A stretch of DNA of 5,848 nt, taken from assembly GCA_013152845.1 (NCBI GenBank), contig JAADFM010000079.1:1-5848 (forward strand), given 5' to 3'. The position numbers and the translations under genes were made by a program. This DNA is from Methanobacteriota archaeon (lineage in GTDB: Archaea; Hydrothermarchaeota; Hydrothermarchaeia; Hydrothermarchaeales; JAADFM01). The notes beneath the pieces are model-generated. The model saw nothing but the letters and a program-made list of their open reading frames with translations. It did not search any database and was not told the DNA's origin. Position 1 is the first letter of the stretch, and every line of letters begins with the position of its first letter. This document shows, piece after piece, positions 1-5,848 of this stretch.

Positions 1-640
1 TGCCGCCGTCGCCGAAGGACCTTTCCGTCACGGCATCGCTTACGTCTTCCAACCCTTCTTCCGCAATGGATATGCCGTAACCTGAAACCTCAAGCATCTC
101 CCTGTCGCTTTCGCTGTCCCCTATGGCGGCGAAGTCGCGGACATCCAGTCCCATCATCCCGGCAACCTCCACTAGGGCCCGGCCTTTGTTCACGCCTCTC
201 TTCTTTATATGGATGGCATACTTGGTGTCCACAAGCTCGACCCCGAAATCCCCGCCCAGGGCCTTTACAAGCTCCTGAACCGGGACATTCCGGTCAATGG
301 CGATTTCCGTCTTCCTGAGCTCCCAATTGTCGAGCTTGCGGATGTCGAACCTCTCTTTTAGGTACTGGTATGCCCTCTCGGGCGCGCTGATGTCCCCCAG
401 CAAGCGCACATCCCCTGACTGGATGTCCTTGATTATACCGCCGTTTTCGGCTATCACCGGACCCGAGGCACCGGTCATGACGGCCACTATCTCGGTGATG
501 CAGAGGACGTTGCCGGTGGCCATAACCACCGGGACGCCCCTGGCCTCGATGCGCCGCAGGGCGTCCACCGCACCCAGGTGGAGCCTCCTCCTGTCATCTG
601 TGAGGGTACCGTCGATATCCAGGGCCACCGCTCGAATCAT
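1..640 (-). CDS. Phosphoglycolate phosphatase, archaeal HAD type (3' end outside window)
   Basis: 213 codons are visible, and the frame is open to the left edge. HAD-superfamily phosphatase with a Cof/SPP-like cap, expected to hydrolyse 2-phosphoglycolate to glycolate in the cytoplasm. Motif I is DIDGT (nucleophile D8, acid/base D10), motif II is the Thr of MATGN (T42), motif III is the Lys of NKGRAL (K152), and motif IV is GDSESD (D175, D179). The cap domain lies between motifs II and III (about residues 80-150, including NWELRKTEIAI). The family is usually about 220-230 residues, so perhaps only 10-20 are missing. Two oddities: motif IV has Ser where GDSxND is usual, and the usual AVANA-like stretch reads ISIAEEG. 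The ATG lies one base after the radA stop (TGA-T-ATG). The purine-rich GGAAGGGA is 12 nt upstream, so initiation is probably coupled to radA. Family assignment is strong; the substrate is inferred, and another small phosphate ester is possible. Confidence 0.88.
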   Translation of the reverse strand, partial: MIRAVALDIDGTLTDDRRRLHLGAVDALRRIEARGVPVVMATGNVLCITEIVAVMTGASGPVIAENGGIIKDIQSGDVRLLGDISAPERAYQYLKERFDIRKLDNWELRKTEIAIDRNVPVQELVKALGGDFGVELVDTKYAIHIKKRGVNKGRALVEVAGMMGLDVRDFAAIGDSESDREMLEVSGYGISIAEEGLEDVSDAVTERSFGDGG

Positions 641-641
641 A

Positions 642-1571
642 TCAGTCTCTAATCCCTTCCTTAACCACTGAAAAGATGGCCTCTCCCTCCGGGAGATTGG
701 GTGAATCGATGAGCCTTGCCACCCGCTTTCCCCCTTTGGACTTCCTGAGATATACCCGGAAGGTCGAGGAGTGGCCCACTATGTGCCCTCCTATCGGGGT
801 GGTGGGGTCACCGAAGAAGAAGTCGGGCCTGGTCATGACCTGATTGGTCACGATGACGGCGATGTTGTGCACGTCGGATATCCGCTGGAGGGCGTGCATG
901 TGGCGGTTGAGCTTCTGCTGCCGGTCTGCCAGCATCCCCCGGCCGGTGTAGTCTGACCTGAACTGGGATGTCAGGGAATCGACGGCAATCAACCCGACGT
1001 TTTTCTCTTTGATTATCTCCTCGGCCTTCTCCACCATGAGCATCTGGTGGTCGCTGTTGTAGGCCCTGGCCACGATGATGTTCTCCAGGACTTCATCGGG
1101 GTCAAGACCGCAGCCTTCGGCCATCTGGATGATCCGCTCCGGCCGGAACGTGCTCTCGGTATCCACATAAATTGCGGTCTTCCCCAGACCCCCCTGCTCC
1201 TCCGGGAGCTGGACGTTCACAGCGAGCTGGTGGCAGACCTGGGTCTTTCCAGAACCGTATTCGCCGAAGACCTCGGATATGGCCTGGGTCTCGATTCCGC
1301 CTCCCAGGAGCTCGTCGAAGACCCTGCTCCCGGTGGTAATCTTCTTCATGGTCTTGCGCCTCTCCAGGACCTGGGTCCCGGTCATGAACCCCATATCCGC
1401 ATGCTCCCGTGCCTCGTGGATGATCCTCTTTGCGGTGCTCTCCCCGAAACCGCCCGCCTCCTTCAGGTCGGCCACGGTGGCCACGGCTATGGACTCCAGG
1501 GTCTTGAACCCTGCCTCCCTCAGCTTGTCTGCAGTCGCTGCCCCGACGCCGGGCAGTTCCTCAAGTTCCAT
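642..1571 (-). CDS. radA: DNA repair and recombination protein RadA
   Basis: 309 residues, about the length of the shorter euryarchaeal RadA proteins. RadA is the archaeal Rad51/RecA recombinase: it polymerises on ssDNA and catalyses ATP-dependent homologous strand exchange. An N-terminal helix-hairpin-helix domain occupies about residues 1-60 ([12 protein letters not shown], then [11 protein letters not shown]). The polymerisation linker is [12 protein letters not shown] (61-72). The ATPase core has Walker A GEYGSGKT (103-110), Walker B LIAVD (194-198), [17 protein letters not shown] around loop L1, and [20 protein letters not shown] covering loop L2. The C-terminal [20 protein letters not shown] block is typical. 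No intein is present. A GTG one codon upstream (1574) is also possible, but the ATG at 1571 sits 6 nt from a perfect AAGGAGGT and is preferred. The ATG shares one base with the RPA stop (TGATG), so translation is probably coupled. Confidence 0.98.
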   Translation of the reverse strand: MELEELPGVGAATADKLREAGFKTLESIAVATVADLKEAGGFGESTAKRIIHEAREHADMGFMTGTQVLERRKTMKKITTGSRVFDELLGGGIETQAISEVFGEYGSGKTQVCHQLAVNVQLPEEQGGLGKTAIYVDTESTFRPERIIQMAEGCGLDPDEVLENIIVARAYNSDHQMLMVEKAEEIIKEKNVGLIAVDSLTSQFRSDYTGRGMLADRQQKLNRHMHALQRISDVHNIAVIVTNQVMTRPDFFFGDPTTPIGGHIVGHSSTFRVYLRKSKGGKRVARLIDSPNLPEGEAIFSVVKEGIRD

Positions 1572-2866
1572 CACTCGACCTCCTTTACAAGGGCTTTGGC
1601 TTCCTTGAGCATAATCTTTACCTCCTGCCTGGGGTCGGGGTTCGTGTCCAGCTCGTGGACCACCAGCTCGTCCCTTCCTGAGAACTCGCTGTGCCGGACG
1701 GTGACGGTGGCCACCACCTCCCGCCCCATGAGGACCTTCCTCCGCTCTTCAAGGAGGGCGGAGACATCCCCCTCCTGGGCCTGCTGGAGGGTTATCCCGG
1801 TCAGGACCTCTGCCATCTTGTCATAGAAGGCGGCCCCGGTCCCGTCGTCGATTACGCCGTTTATCACCATCCCCTTGGAGCCGTCTTTCCTGTCAAAGAC
1901 CCTTATACTGTCGTAAATCTCCACAATGGCACCCCTGACCTCCGCCCGGTCACCTGCCTTCAACTCCGCCATCTTCCTGCGCCGGGCCTCTCCGTCCCAG
2001 TCGGGCACATCCCCTATCTCGGCATCTGTTTTCGGCACGAGCTTGCCGTGCCTTCCTATATGAATCTCCGGCTCCCCGAACCCGGCCTTCACATAGGCGT
2101 TTTTTGCCTTTACCACGTCACCCTCATTGACCTGCCCCTTCTCGACGAGGGCCACGTCCTCGTCCCACAGGACCAGCCGGGCCGTCCCGGTTTCATCTCC
2201 GACCCGCAGGTTCACCACCCTCCCGGGGTCCTGGCCCTCCCTCTCGAACTCCCTGATTTCATAGACCCGCAAGACCCTGCAGGTGACGTCCACCCCGCTT
2301 AGGCCTTCCTCCAGCTCACTGATGGTCTTCTCCCTTTCCCTCGGGGCTGGAACCGTCCCGGGGTCCACGTCCTCGGGGTTGGGAATCACCCTGGTCCTGC
2401 TCCCTATATGGAGCTCGGCCTCACCGTTCAGATTCTCCCTGGTGTAGCCGCCCCTTATCCTCAGGATGCTGTCCTCGGCAATCTCCCCGTTATCAATCAT
2501 GGCCACCGCATCCCCCCAGAAGACCGTCCTGATGGTCCCGGTATCATCCCCCAGAATCAGGCTGCAGAGCCTCCCTTTTTCCCCGCCTTTCCTCTCGAAC
2601 TCCTTGGGCGGGAAGATGCGCACCACCCTCCCGGTGATGTCCACGTTTTTCATCCCAGGGATGATGCTCTCCACCTTCAGTTCCCTGTGGACTGGGAGGT
2701 CCCTGAACAGGTTTATCCCCAGGCCGTTGGCCACCACATGGGCTGCGCCCTCGGGGGTTATAAGTCCCCCCAGTTCCTCCCTCTTCTCCTCGATAAGTTT
2801 CCTTATCTCATCCTCTGTCTTGCCGCTTTCAGAGGAAATCTTCGAGACGAGTTCATCAAGTTCCAT
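1571..2866 (-). CDS. Replication protein A-like ssDNA-binding protein with three OB folds
   Basis: 431 residues. Archaeal RPA proteins coat ssDNA during replication, repair and recombination, upstream of RadA loading. A helical N-terminal domain (about 1-60, ending in [18 protein letters not shown]) precedes three OB-fold repeats at about 64-162, 181-279 and 298-408. The repeats share a visible pattern: [14 protein letters not shown]...[28 protein letters not shown]...[15 protein letters not shown], and [14 protein letters not shown]...[14 protein letters not shown]1 and OB2 keep the aromatic W of the ssDNA-binding strand, while OB3 has FYD there and is more diverged. No CxxC zinc finger is present, although many archaeal RPA proteins have one near the C-terminus. 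The C-terminus is a short charged helix ([18 protein letters not shown]). The ATG at 2866 has a weak GGTG Shine-Dalgarno 7 nt upstream and a TATA box about 40 bp upstream. It overlaps radA by one base. It could form a complex with another RPA subunit encoded elsewhere. Confidence 0.93.
   Translation of the reverse strand: MELDELVSKISSESGKTEDEIRKLIEEKREELGGLITPEGAAHVVANGLGINLFRDLPVHRELKVESIIPGMKNVDITGRVVRIFPPKEFERKGGEKGRLCSLILGDDTGTIRTVFWGDAVAMIDNGEIAEDSILRIRGGYTRENLNGEAELHIGSRTRVIPNPEDVDPGTVPAPREREKTISELEEGLSGVDVTCRVLRVYEIREFEREGQDPGRVVNLRVGDETGTARLVLWDEDVALVEKGQVNEGDVVKAKNAYVKAGFGEPEIHIGRHGKLVPKTDAEIGDVPDWDGEARRRKMAELKAGDRAEVRGAIVEIYDSIRVFDRKDGSKGMVINGVIDDGTGAAFYDKMAEVLTGITLQQAQEGDVSALLEERRKVLMGREVVATVTVRHSEFSGRDELVVHELDTNPDPRQEVKIMLKEAKALVKEVE
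1578..1585 (-). promoter_or_regulatory. Shine-Dalgarno sequence of radA
   Basis: AAGGAGGT on the minus strand lies inside the last codons of the RPA gene. It is 6 nt from the ATG at 1571 but only 3 nt from the in-frame GTG at 1574. This spacing favours the ATG as the radA start and gives radA its own ribosome entry within the cluster. Confidence 0.85.
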
Positions 2867-2873
2867 TTTTCAA

Positions 2874-2877
2874 CACC
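2874..2877 (-). promoter_or_regulatory. Weak Shine-Dalgarno sequence of the RPA gene
   Basis: GGTG within CTGGGTGTTGAAAA on the minus strand, 7 nt before the ATG at 2866. It is a partial match to the anti-Shine-Dalgarno, in contrast with the full AAGGAGGT of radA and gap. The spacing supports this start, and no other start codon lies nearby in frame. Confidence 0.5.
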
Positions 2878-2900
2878 CAGTCGTACCTGGCGCTGCCGGG

Positions 2901-2910
2901 GTATATAAAG
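2901..2910 (-). promoter_or_regulatory. TATA box of the RPA-radA-phosphatase cluster
   Basis: On the minus strand this reads CTTTATATAC, a near-consensus archaeal TATA box (TTTATATA core). Its centre is about 39 bp upstream of the RPA ATG. With the usual archaeal spacing of about 25-27 bp, transcription would start near 2879, giving a leader of about 13 nt that includes the weak Shine-Dalgarno. The upstream BRE region (GGCAGAGTG in plus orientation) is not notably purine-rich. No other convincing promoter is seen inside the cluster. Confidence 0.72.
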
Positions 2911-2943
2911 TGTGGCAGAGAGAGCCCCGGAAAAGTATTCCCA

Positions 2944-3072
2944 CTATCCCTCATATCTGCAGTAGGCCTTCACGTCCTTCCTCCTGGAGCCGCACTTGTA
3001 TCTGGTAACCCCGTCGCAGTAGCTCACAGGAATCGAGCACTCCTCGCACTTCTTGAAATCCACCTGGGCCAT
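2944..3072 (-). CDS. Small cysteine-rich protein, 42 residues, unknown function
   Basis: The protein begins MAQVDFKKCEEC and ends KAYCRYEG, followed by TAG. Five cysteines are seen: C9, C12, C19, C27 and C38. C9-x2-C12 is a typical metal-binding knuckle, and two or three of the others could complete a zinc or iron site. It is basic (many Lys/Arg), has no signal peptide or membrane segment, and is probably cytoplasmic; I do not recognise its family. Support for a real gene: a TATA box at a plausible distance upstream, an ATG start, codon choice like the neighbours (AAG, GTG, TGC, AGG, GGC), and a fit into an otherwise empty gap. It lies 77 bp upstream of the RPA gene in the same orientation and is divergent from gap, with which it shares a palindromic operator candidate. 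It has no Shine-Dalgarno, and the predicted leader is about 8 nt, so translation would be nearly leaderless. Confidence 0.7.
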   Translation of the reverse strand: MAQVDFKKCEECSIPVSYCDGVTRYKCGSRRKDVKAYCRYEG

Positions 3073-3102
3073 CGTATCTAGAGATAATGGCCGATGTTAT
3101 CC

Positions 3103-3110
3103 TATTTAAA
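3103..3110 (-). promoter_or_regulatory. TATA box of the small cysteine-rich gene
   Basis: The minus strand reads TTTAAATA within TTATTTAAATAGG. Its centre is about 34 bp upstream of the ATG at 3072, which predicts transcription starting near 3080 and a leader of about 8 nt. It faces away from the gap promoter, and the palindrome at 3114-3132 overlaps its expected BRE position. Confidence 0.6.
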
Positions 3111-3113
3111 TAA

Positions 3114-3132
3114 TGTGATAAACCATATCACA
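3114..3132. promoter_or_regulatory. Perfect palindrome, candidate operator between divergent promoters
   Basis: TGTGATA-AACCA-TATCACA: two perfect 7-bp arms around a 5-bp spacer. The centre (3123) is about 16 bp from the TATA centre of the small cysteine-rich gene and about 18 bp from that of gap, and the arms run into both expected BRE positions. A dimeric regulator bound here could block or modulate both promoters. The half-sites have the same sequence as the Thermococcales glycolytic motif (TATCAC-N5-GTGATA, bound by TrmB-like regulators) but in the opposite arrangement, so identity with that motif is not claimed. Binding is inferred from symmetry and position. Confidence 0.6.
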
Positions 3133-3145
3133 AAACCTTTAAATT
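3132..3145 (+). promoter_or_regulatory. BRE and TATA box of gap
   Basis: AAAACC (BRE-like) followed by TTTAAATT (TATA, 3138-3145). The expected transcription start is about 3165-3168, leaving a leader of roughly 35 nt that contains the strong Shine-Dalgarno. The left end overlaps the last base of the palindrome. The promoter probably drives both gap and the downstream flavoprotein gene. Confidence 0.65.
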
Positions 3146-3187
3146 GGAAGAACAAGAGATACCATGTTAAGCATTTCGTTCTCTTTG

Positions 3188-3195
3188 AAGGAGGT
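3188..3195 (+). promoter_or_regulatory. Shine-Dalgarno sequence of gap
   Basis: AAGGAGGT, 7 nt before the ATG at 3203. This fixes the gap start and suggests strong initiation. A tiny in-frame open frame starting at the ATG at 3164 runs through this site and ends at TGA 3197-3199. Confidence 0.88.
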
Positions 3196-3199
3196 TTGA

Positions 3200-4216
<1,017 letters not shown>

Positions 4217-4226
4217 GACCCGTCCC

Positions 4227-4232
4227 AAGGTG
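4227..4232 (+). promoter_or_regulatory. Shine-Dalgarno sequence of the flavoprotein gene
   Basis: AAGGTG, 5 nt before the ATG at 4238, within the 21-bp gap after the gap stop codon. It supports this start, from which the FAD-binding strand begins at residue 6, as expected for the family. Confidence 0.65.
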
Positions 4233-4237
4233 TTCCG

Positions 4238-5848
4238 ATGGAAAAGGACGTGGACGTAATCGTAATCGGGACTGGGGCAGGGGCAGACTTTGCCAGGGAA
4301 GTGGCCCGGAACAGGAAACTGAAGATCGCCCTCATCGAGATGGACCCAAAAAACAGCGGCGTCCGGGTCGGTGGCAAGTGCTTCTGGTACGGTTGCATCA
4401 AGGCCAAGGTCTTCGTGCGCAGGGTGGAGGAGGCCGTGGCAGGGGGCACCTCCCCCGAGGAGCTCGCCGGGGATATAAAGGAGCACCTAAACAGCGCCCC
4501 AAGCGTCCTCAGTGCAGGGCTGGAGAAGCTCCTGGAAGGCTACAGGAACATCGAACTCATCCGTGGAAGGGCGGTGCCCGTCCAGGTAGAGGGGAAGAAG
4601 GTAGTGGAGGTGGAGCAGAACGGGGGGAAGCTCACGGTCAAAGGGGACATCCTGGTCCTGGCCGAGGGCTCGGTGCCCCTGTCCTTCCCTGCCCTGAGGG
4701 CAGATAACACCGACAACATCGTGGACAGCAACGGCCTCTTCGCACTCCTGGAGAGGGGGGTCCTGCCCATGGACATAACCGGCGAGGGCGCCGGACCCAT
4801 CGGCATGGAGTTCCTGGCATCCTTCCAGGCCCTGGGAGCCAAGATAAACGTGGTGGACTTCCTGCCGCGTGTCCTGCCCATGGAGGACGGGGAGGTCTCG
4901 GCGGCATTCGAGGAACACCTAAAGGCCAACGGGGCAAGCATCTTCACGGGCCACGGGGTGGTGGAGAATACCGTCGTGGAGCCCGGCAGGAGGGTCCGCG
5001 CCACCATCTCAAAGGACGACGAGAAAAAGGAAATCGAGAGCGACTACATCCTGGCCGCCCTGGGTACGGTCAGGAGGGACATGGAGCTCCTGGACCGGCT
5101 GGGGGTGGAGATGGCCCGCAGACCCGACGGCCGGCCGGTGGGGGTCCAGGTGGACGACGAGTTCCAGACCAACATCGACGGCCTCTACGTCCTGGGGGAC
5201 CAGGTGGCCACCGCAAACGGCGTCCTCCAGCCCATGCTCAGGCACATGGGCACCGTGGGGGCAGAGGTGGCGGCCGAGAGCGTCCTGAGGAGGTACGAGG
5301 AATCAGAGGCAGCCAGGGAACTCCTGGAGGCCAGGGCGTCGGCATTCGGGTTCCATGAGGGCATGGGCCACATGGTCGCCGTGACCTTCTTCCCAGGCAG
5401 GGACGTGGGACACGTGGGGAGGACAAGGGAGGAGATGGAGAAGGAGGGGCGGGACTTCAGGGAGAAGAGATACTCCCTGGAGGGGTTCGAGGAGATGGAC
5501 GCCCTCACCTGGGATAGGGACTGCTTCAAGATCATCGAGGACGGGGATGGGGGGCTTGCAGGGTTCCATTCCATCGGGCACTACTGCGGGGAGCTCACCT
5601 CCATGGCCCAGCTGGCGAGGAAAACCGGGATGAAGGCAGGGGAGTTTGTCTCGACCCTCAAGGGGGTGCTGGAGGCCGTGGAAGCCGTGAAAGCCGGGGG
5701 AGGGGCCGAGGACATCAGACTCGACGGGGAGCTGATACGCATCGGGGATGACCTGAAGTCCCTGAGGCAGAGGGCAGATGATGAAGGGAAGCGGCCCGGA
5801 GATATAATGGAGGTATTCGCCCCCTACGTCACCAACGGGCGCATCGTT
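4238..5848 (+). CDS. Divergent FAD/NAD disulfide oxidoreductase, dihydrolipoamide dehydrogenase-like (3' end outside window)
   Basis: 537 codons are visible, and the frame is open at the right edge. The FAD motif VIVIGTGAGADFA (7-19) ends in acidic E34. The redox disulfide is GGKCFWYGCIKAK (C48-x4-C53), where dihydrolipoamide dehydrogenases have GGTCLNVGCIPSK. The NAD site is GAGPIGMEF (184-192) with D207 in NVVDFLPRVLP, suggesting NADH. The second FAD motif is TNIDGLYVLGD (311-321). The C-terminal dimerisation domain (about 370-485) has DRDCFKIIEDGDGGLAGFHS and GHYCGEL. The usual HPTLSE catalytic segment aligns with LKGVLE (474-479), so the active-site His is apparently lost while Glu remains. 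The family usually ends near 460-475 residues. Here a charged extension (about 487-537 and beyond) continues with no recognised domain. It probably forms an operon with gap. The electron partner is unknown; it could reduce a disulfide or another acceptor, and annotation as genuine lipoamide dehydrogenase would be unsafe. Confidence 0.88.
   Translation, partial: MEKDVDVIVIGTGAGADFAREVARNRKLKIALIEMDPKNSGVRVGGKCFWYGCIKAKVFVRRVEEAVAGGTSPEELAGDIKEHLNSAPSVLSAGLEKLLEGYRNIELIRGRAVPVQVEGKKVVEVEQNGGKLTVKGDILVLAEGSVPLSFPALRADNTDNIVDSNGLFALLERGVLPMDITGEGAGPIGMEFLASFQALGAKINVVDFLPRVLPMEDGEVSAAFEEHLKANGASIFTGHGVVENTVVEPGRRVRATISKDDEKKEIESDYILAALGTVRRDMELLDRLGVEMARRPDGRPVGVQVDDEFQTNIDGLYVLGDQVATANGVLQPMLRHMGTVGAEVAAESVLRRYEESEAARELLEARASAFGFHEGMGHMVAVTFFPGRDVGHVGRTREEMEKEGRDFREKRYSLEGFEEMDALTWDRDCFKIIEDGDGGLAGFHSIGHYCGELTSMAQLARKTGMKAGEFVSTLKGVLEAVEAVKAGGGAEDIRLDGELIRIGDDLKSLRQRADDEGKRPGDIMEVFAPYVTNGRIV

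Noticed and set aside
1572..1574. GTG as radA start (one codon earlier)
   Set aside because: It is only 3 nt from the Shine-Dalgarno, whereas the ATG at 1571 is 6 nt away and gives the usual radA N-terminus.
1047..1826. 259-codon plus-strand frame opposite radA and the RPA gene
   Set aside because: It lies wholly antisense to two clearly recognised genes, has low-complexity Pro/Leu/Gly/His-rich content, no recognisable domain, and spans their junction. It is a by-product of GC-rich codon use.
3114..3132. CRP/FNR-like site reading of the palindrome
   Set aside because: The TGTGA and TCACA halves are 9 bases apart rather than 6, and the surrounding promoters and genes are archaeal.
3154..3185. 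AAGAGA...TCTCTT inverted repeat as a leader hairpin or riboswitch
   Set aside because: The 6-bp arms are 20 bases apart and AT-rich, and the left arm lies upstream of the predicted transcription start, so it would not be in the RNA.

Overview
This 5.8 kb window is archaeal. It carries RadA rather than RecA, an archaeal RPA-type single-stranded DNA-binding protein, and TATA-like boxes (TTTATATA, TTTAAATA, TTTAAATT) at suitable distances from the start codons in place of bacterial -35/-10 boxes. The RadA motifs look euryarchaeal ([29 protein letters not shown]), but the lineage cannot be fixed from this window. The DNA is GC-rich, with AGG as a common Arg codon, and that composition produces long spurious open frames opposite the real genes. 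Strong Shine-Dalgarno sequences (AAGGAGGT) precede radA and gap.

Left half (minus strand, read from 2866 down to 1): a tight three-gene cluster of an RPA-like protein, RadA recombinase and an archaeal-type phosphoglycolate phosphatase. RPA and radA overlap by one base (TGATG). radA and the phosphatase are one base apart. The phosphatase runs off the left edge. A TATA box about 40 bp upstream of RPA probably drives the cluster. RPA coats ssDNA and RadA forms the strand-exchange filament on it. The phosphatase would clear 2-phosphoglycolate, a known by-product of repairing oxidised DNA 3' ends, so the grouping may be functional.

Middle (2867-3202): a 42-residue, five-cysteine small protein gene (2944-3072, minus strand) lies upstream of RPA. 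It has its own TATA box and is divergent from gap. Between the two divergent promoters is a perfect 7+5+7 bp palindrome (3114-3132) that abuts both promoters and is a strong operator candidate.

Right half (plus strand): a complete bacterial-like class I glyceraldehyde-3-phosphate dehydrogenase, then after 21 bp a divergent FAD/NAD disulfide oxidoreductase of the dihydrolipoamide dehydrogenase family. The flavoprotein keeps the CxxxxC redox disulfide but appears to lack the catalytic His of the C-terminal domain. It has a C-terminal extension that continues past the right edge. The two genes probably form one transcription unit. No RNA genes, CRISPR arrays, insertion sequences or large repeats were seen, and no gene-free stretch exceeds 300 bases.
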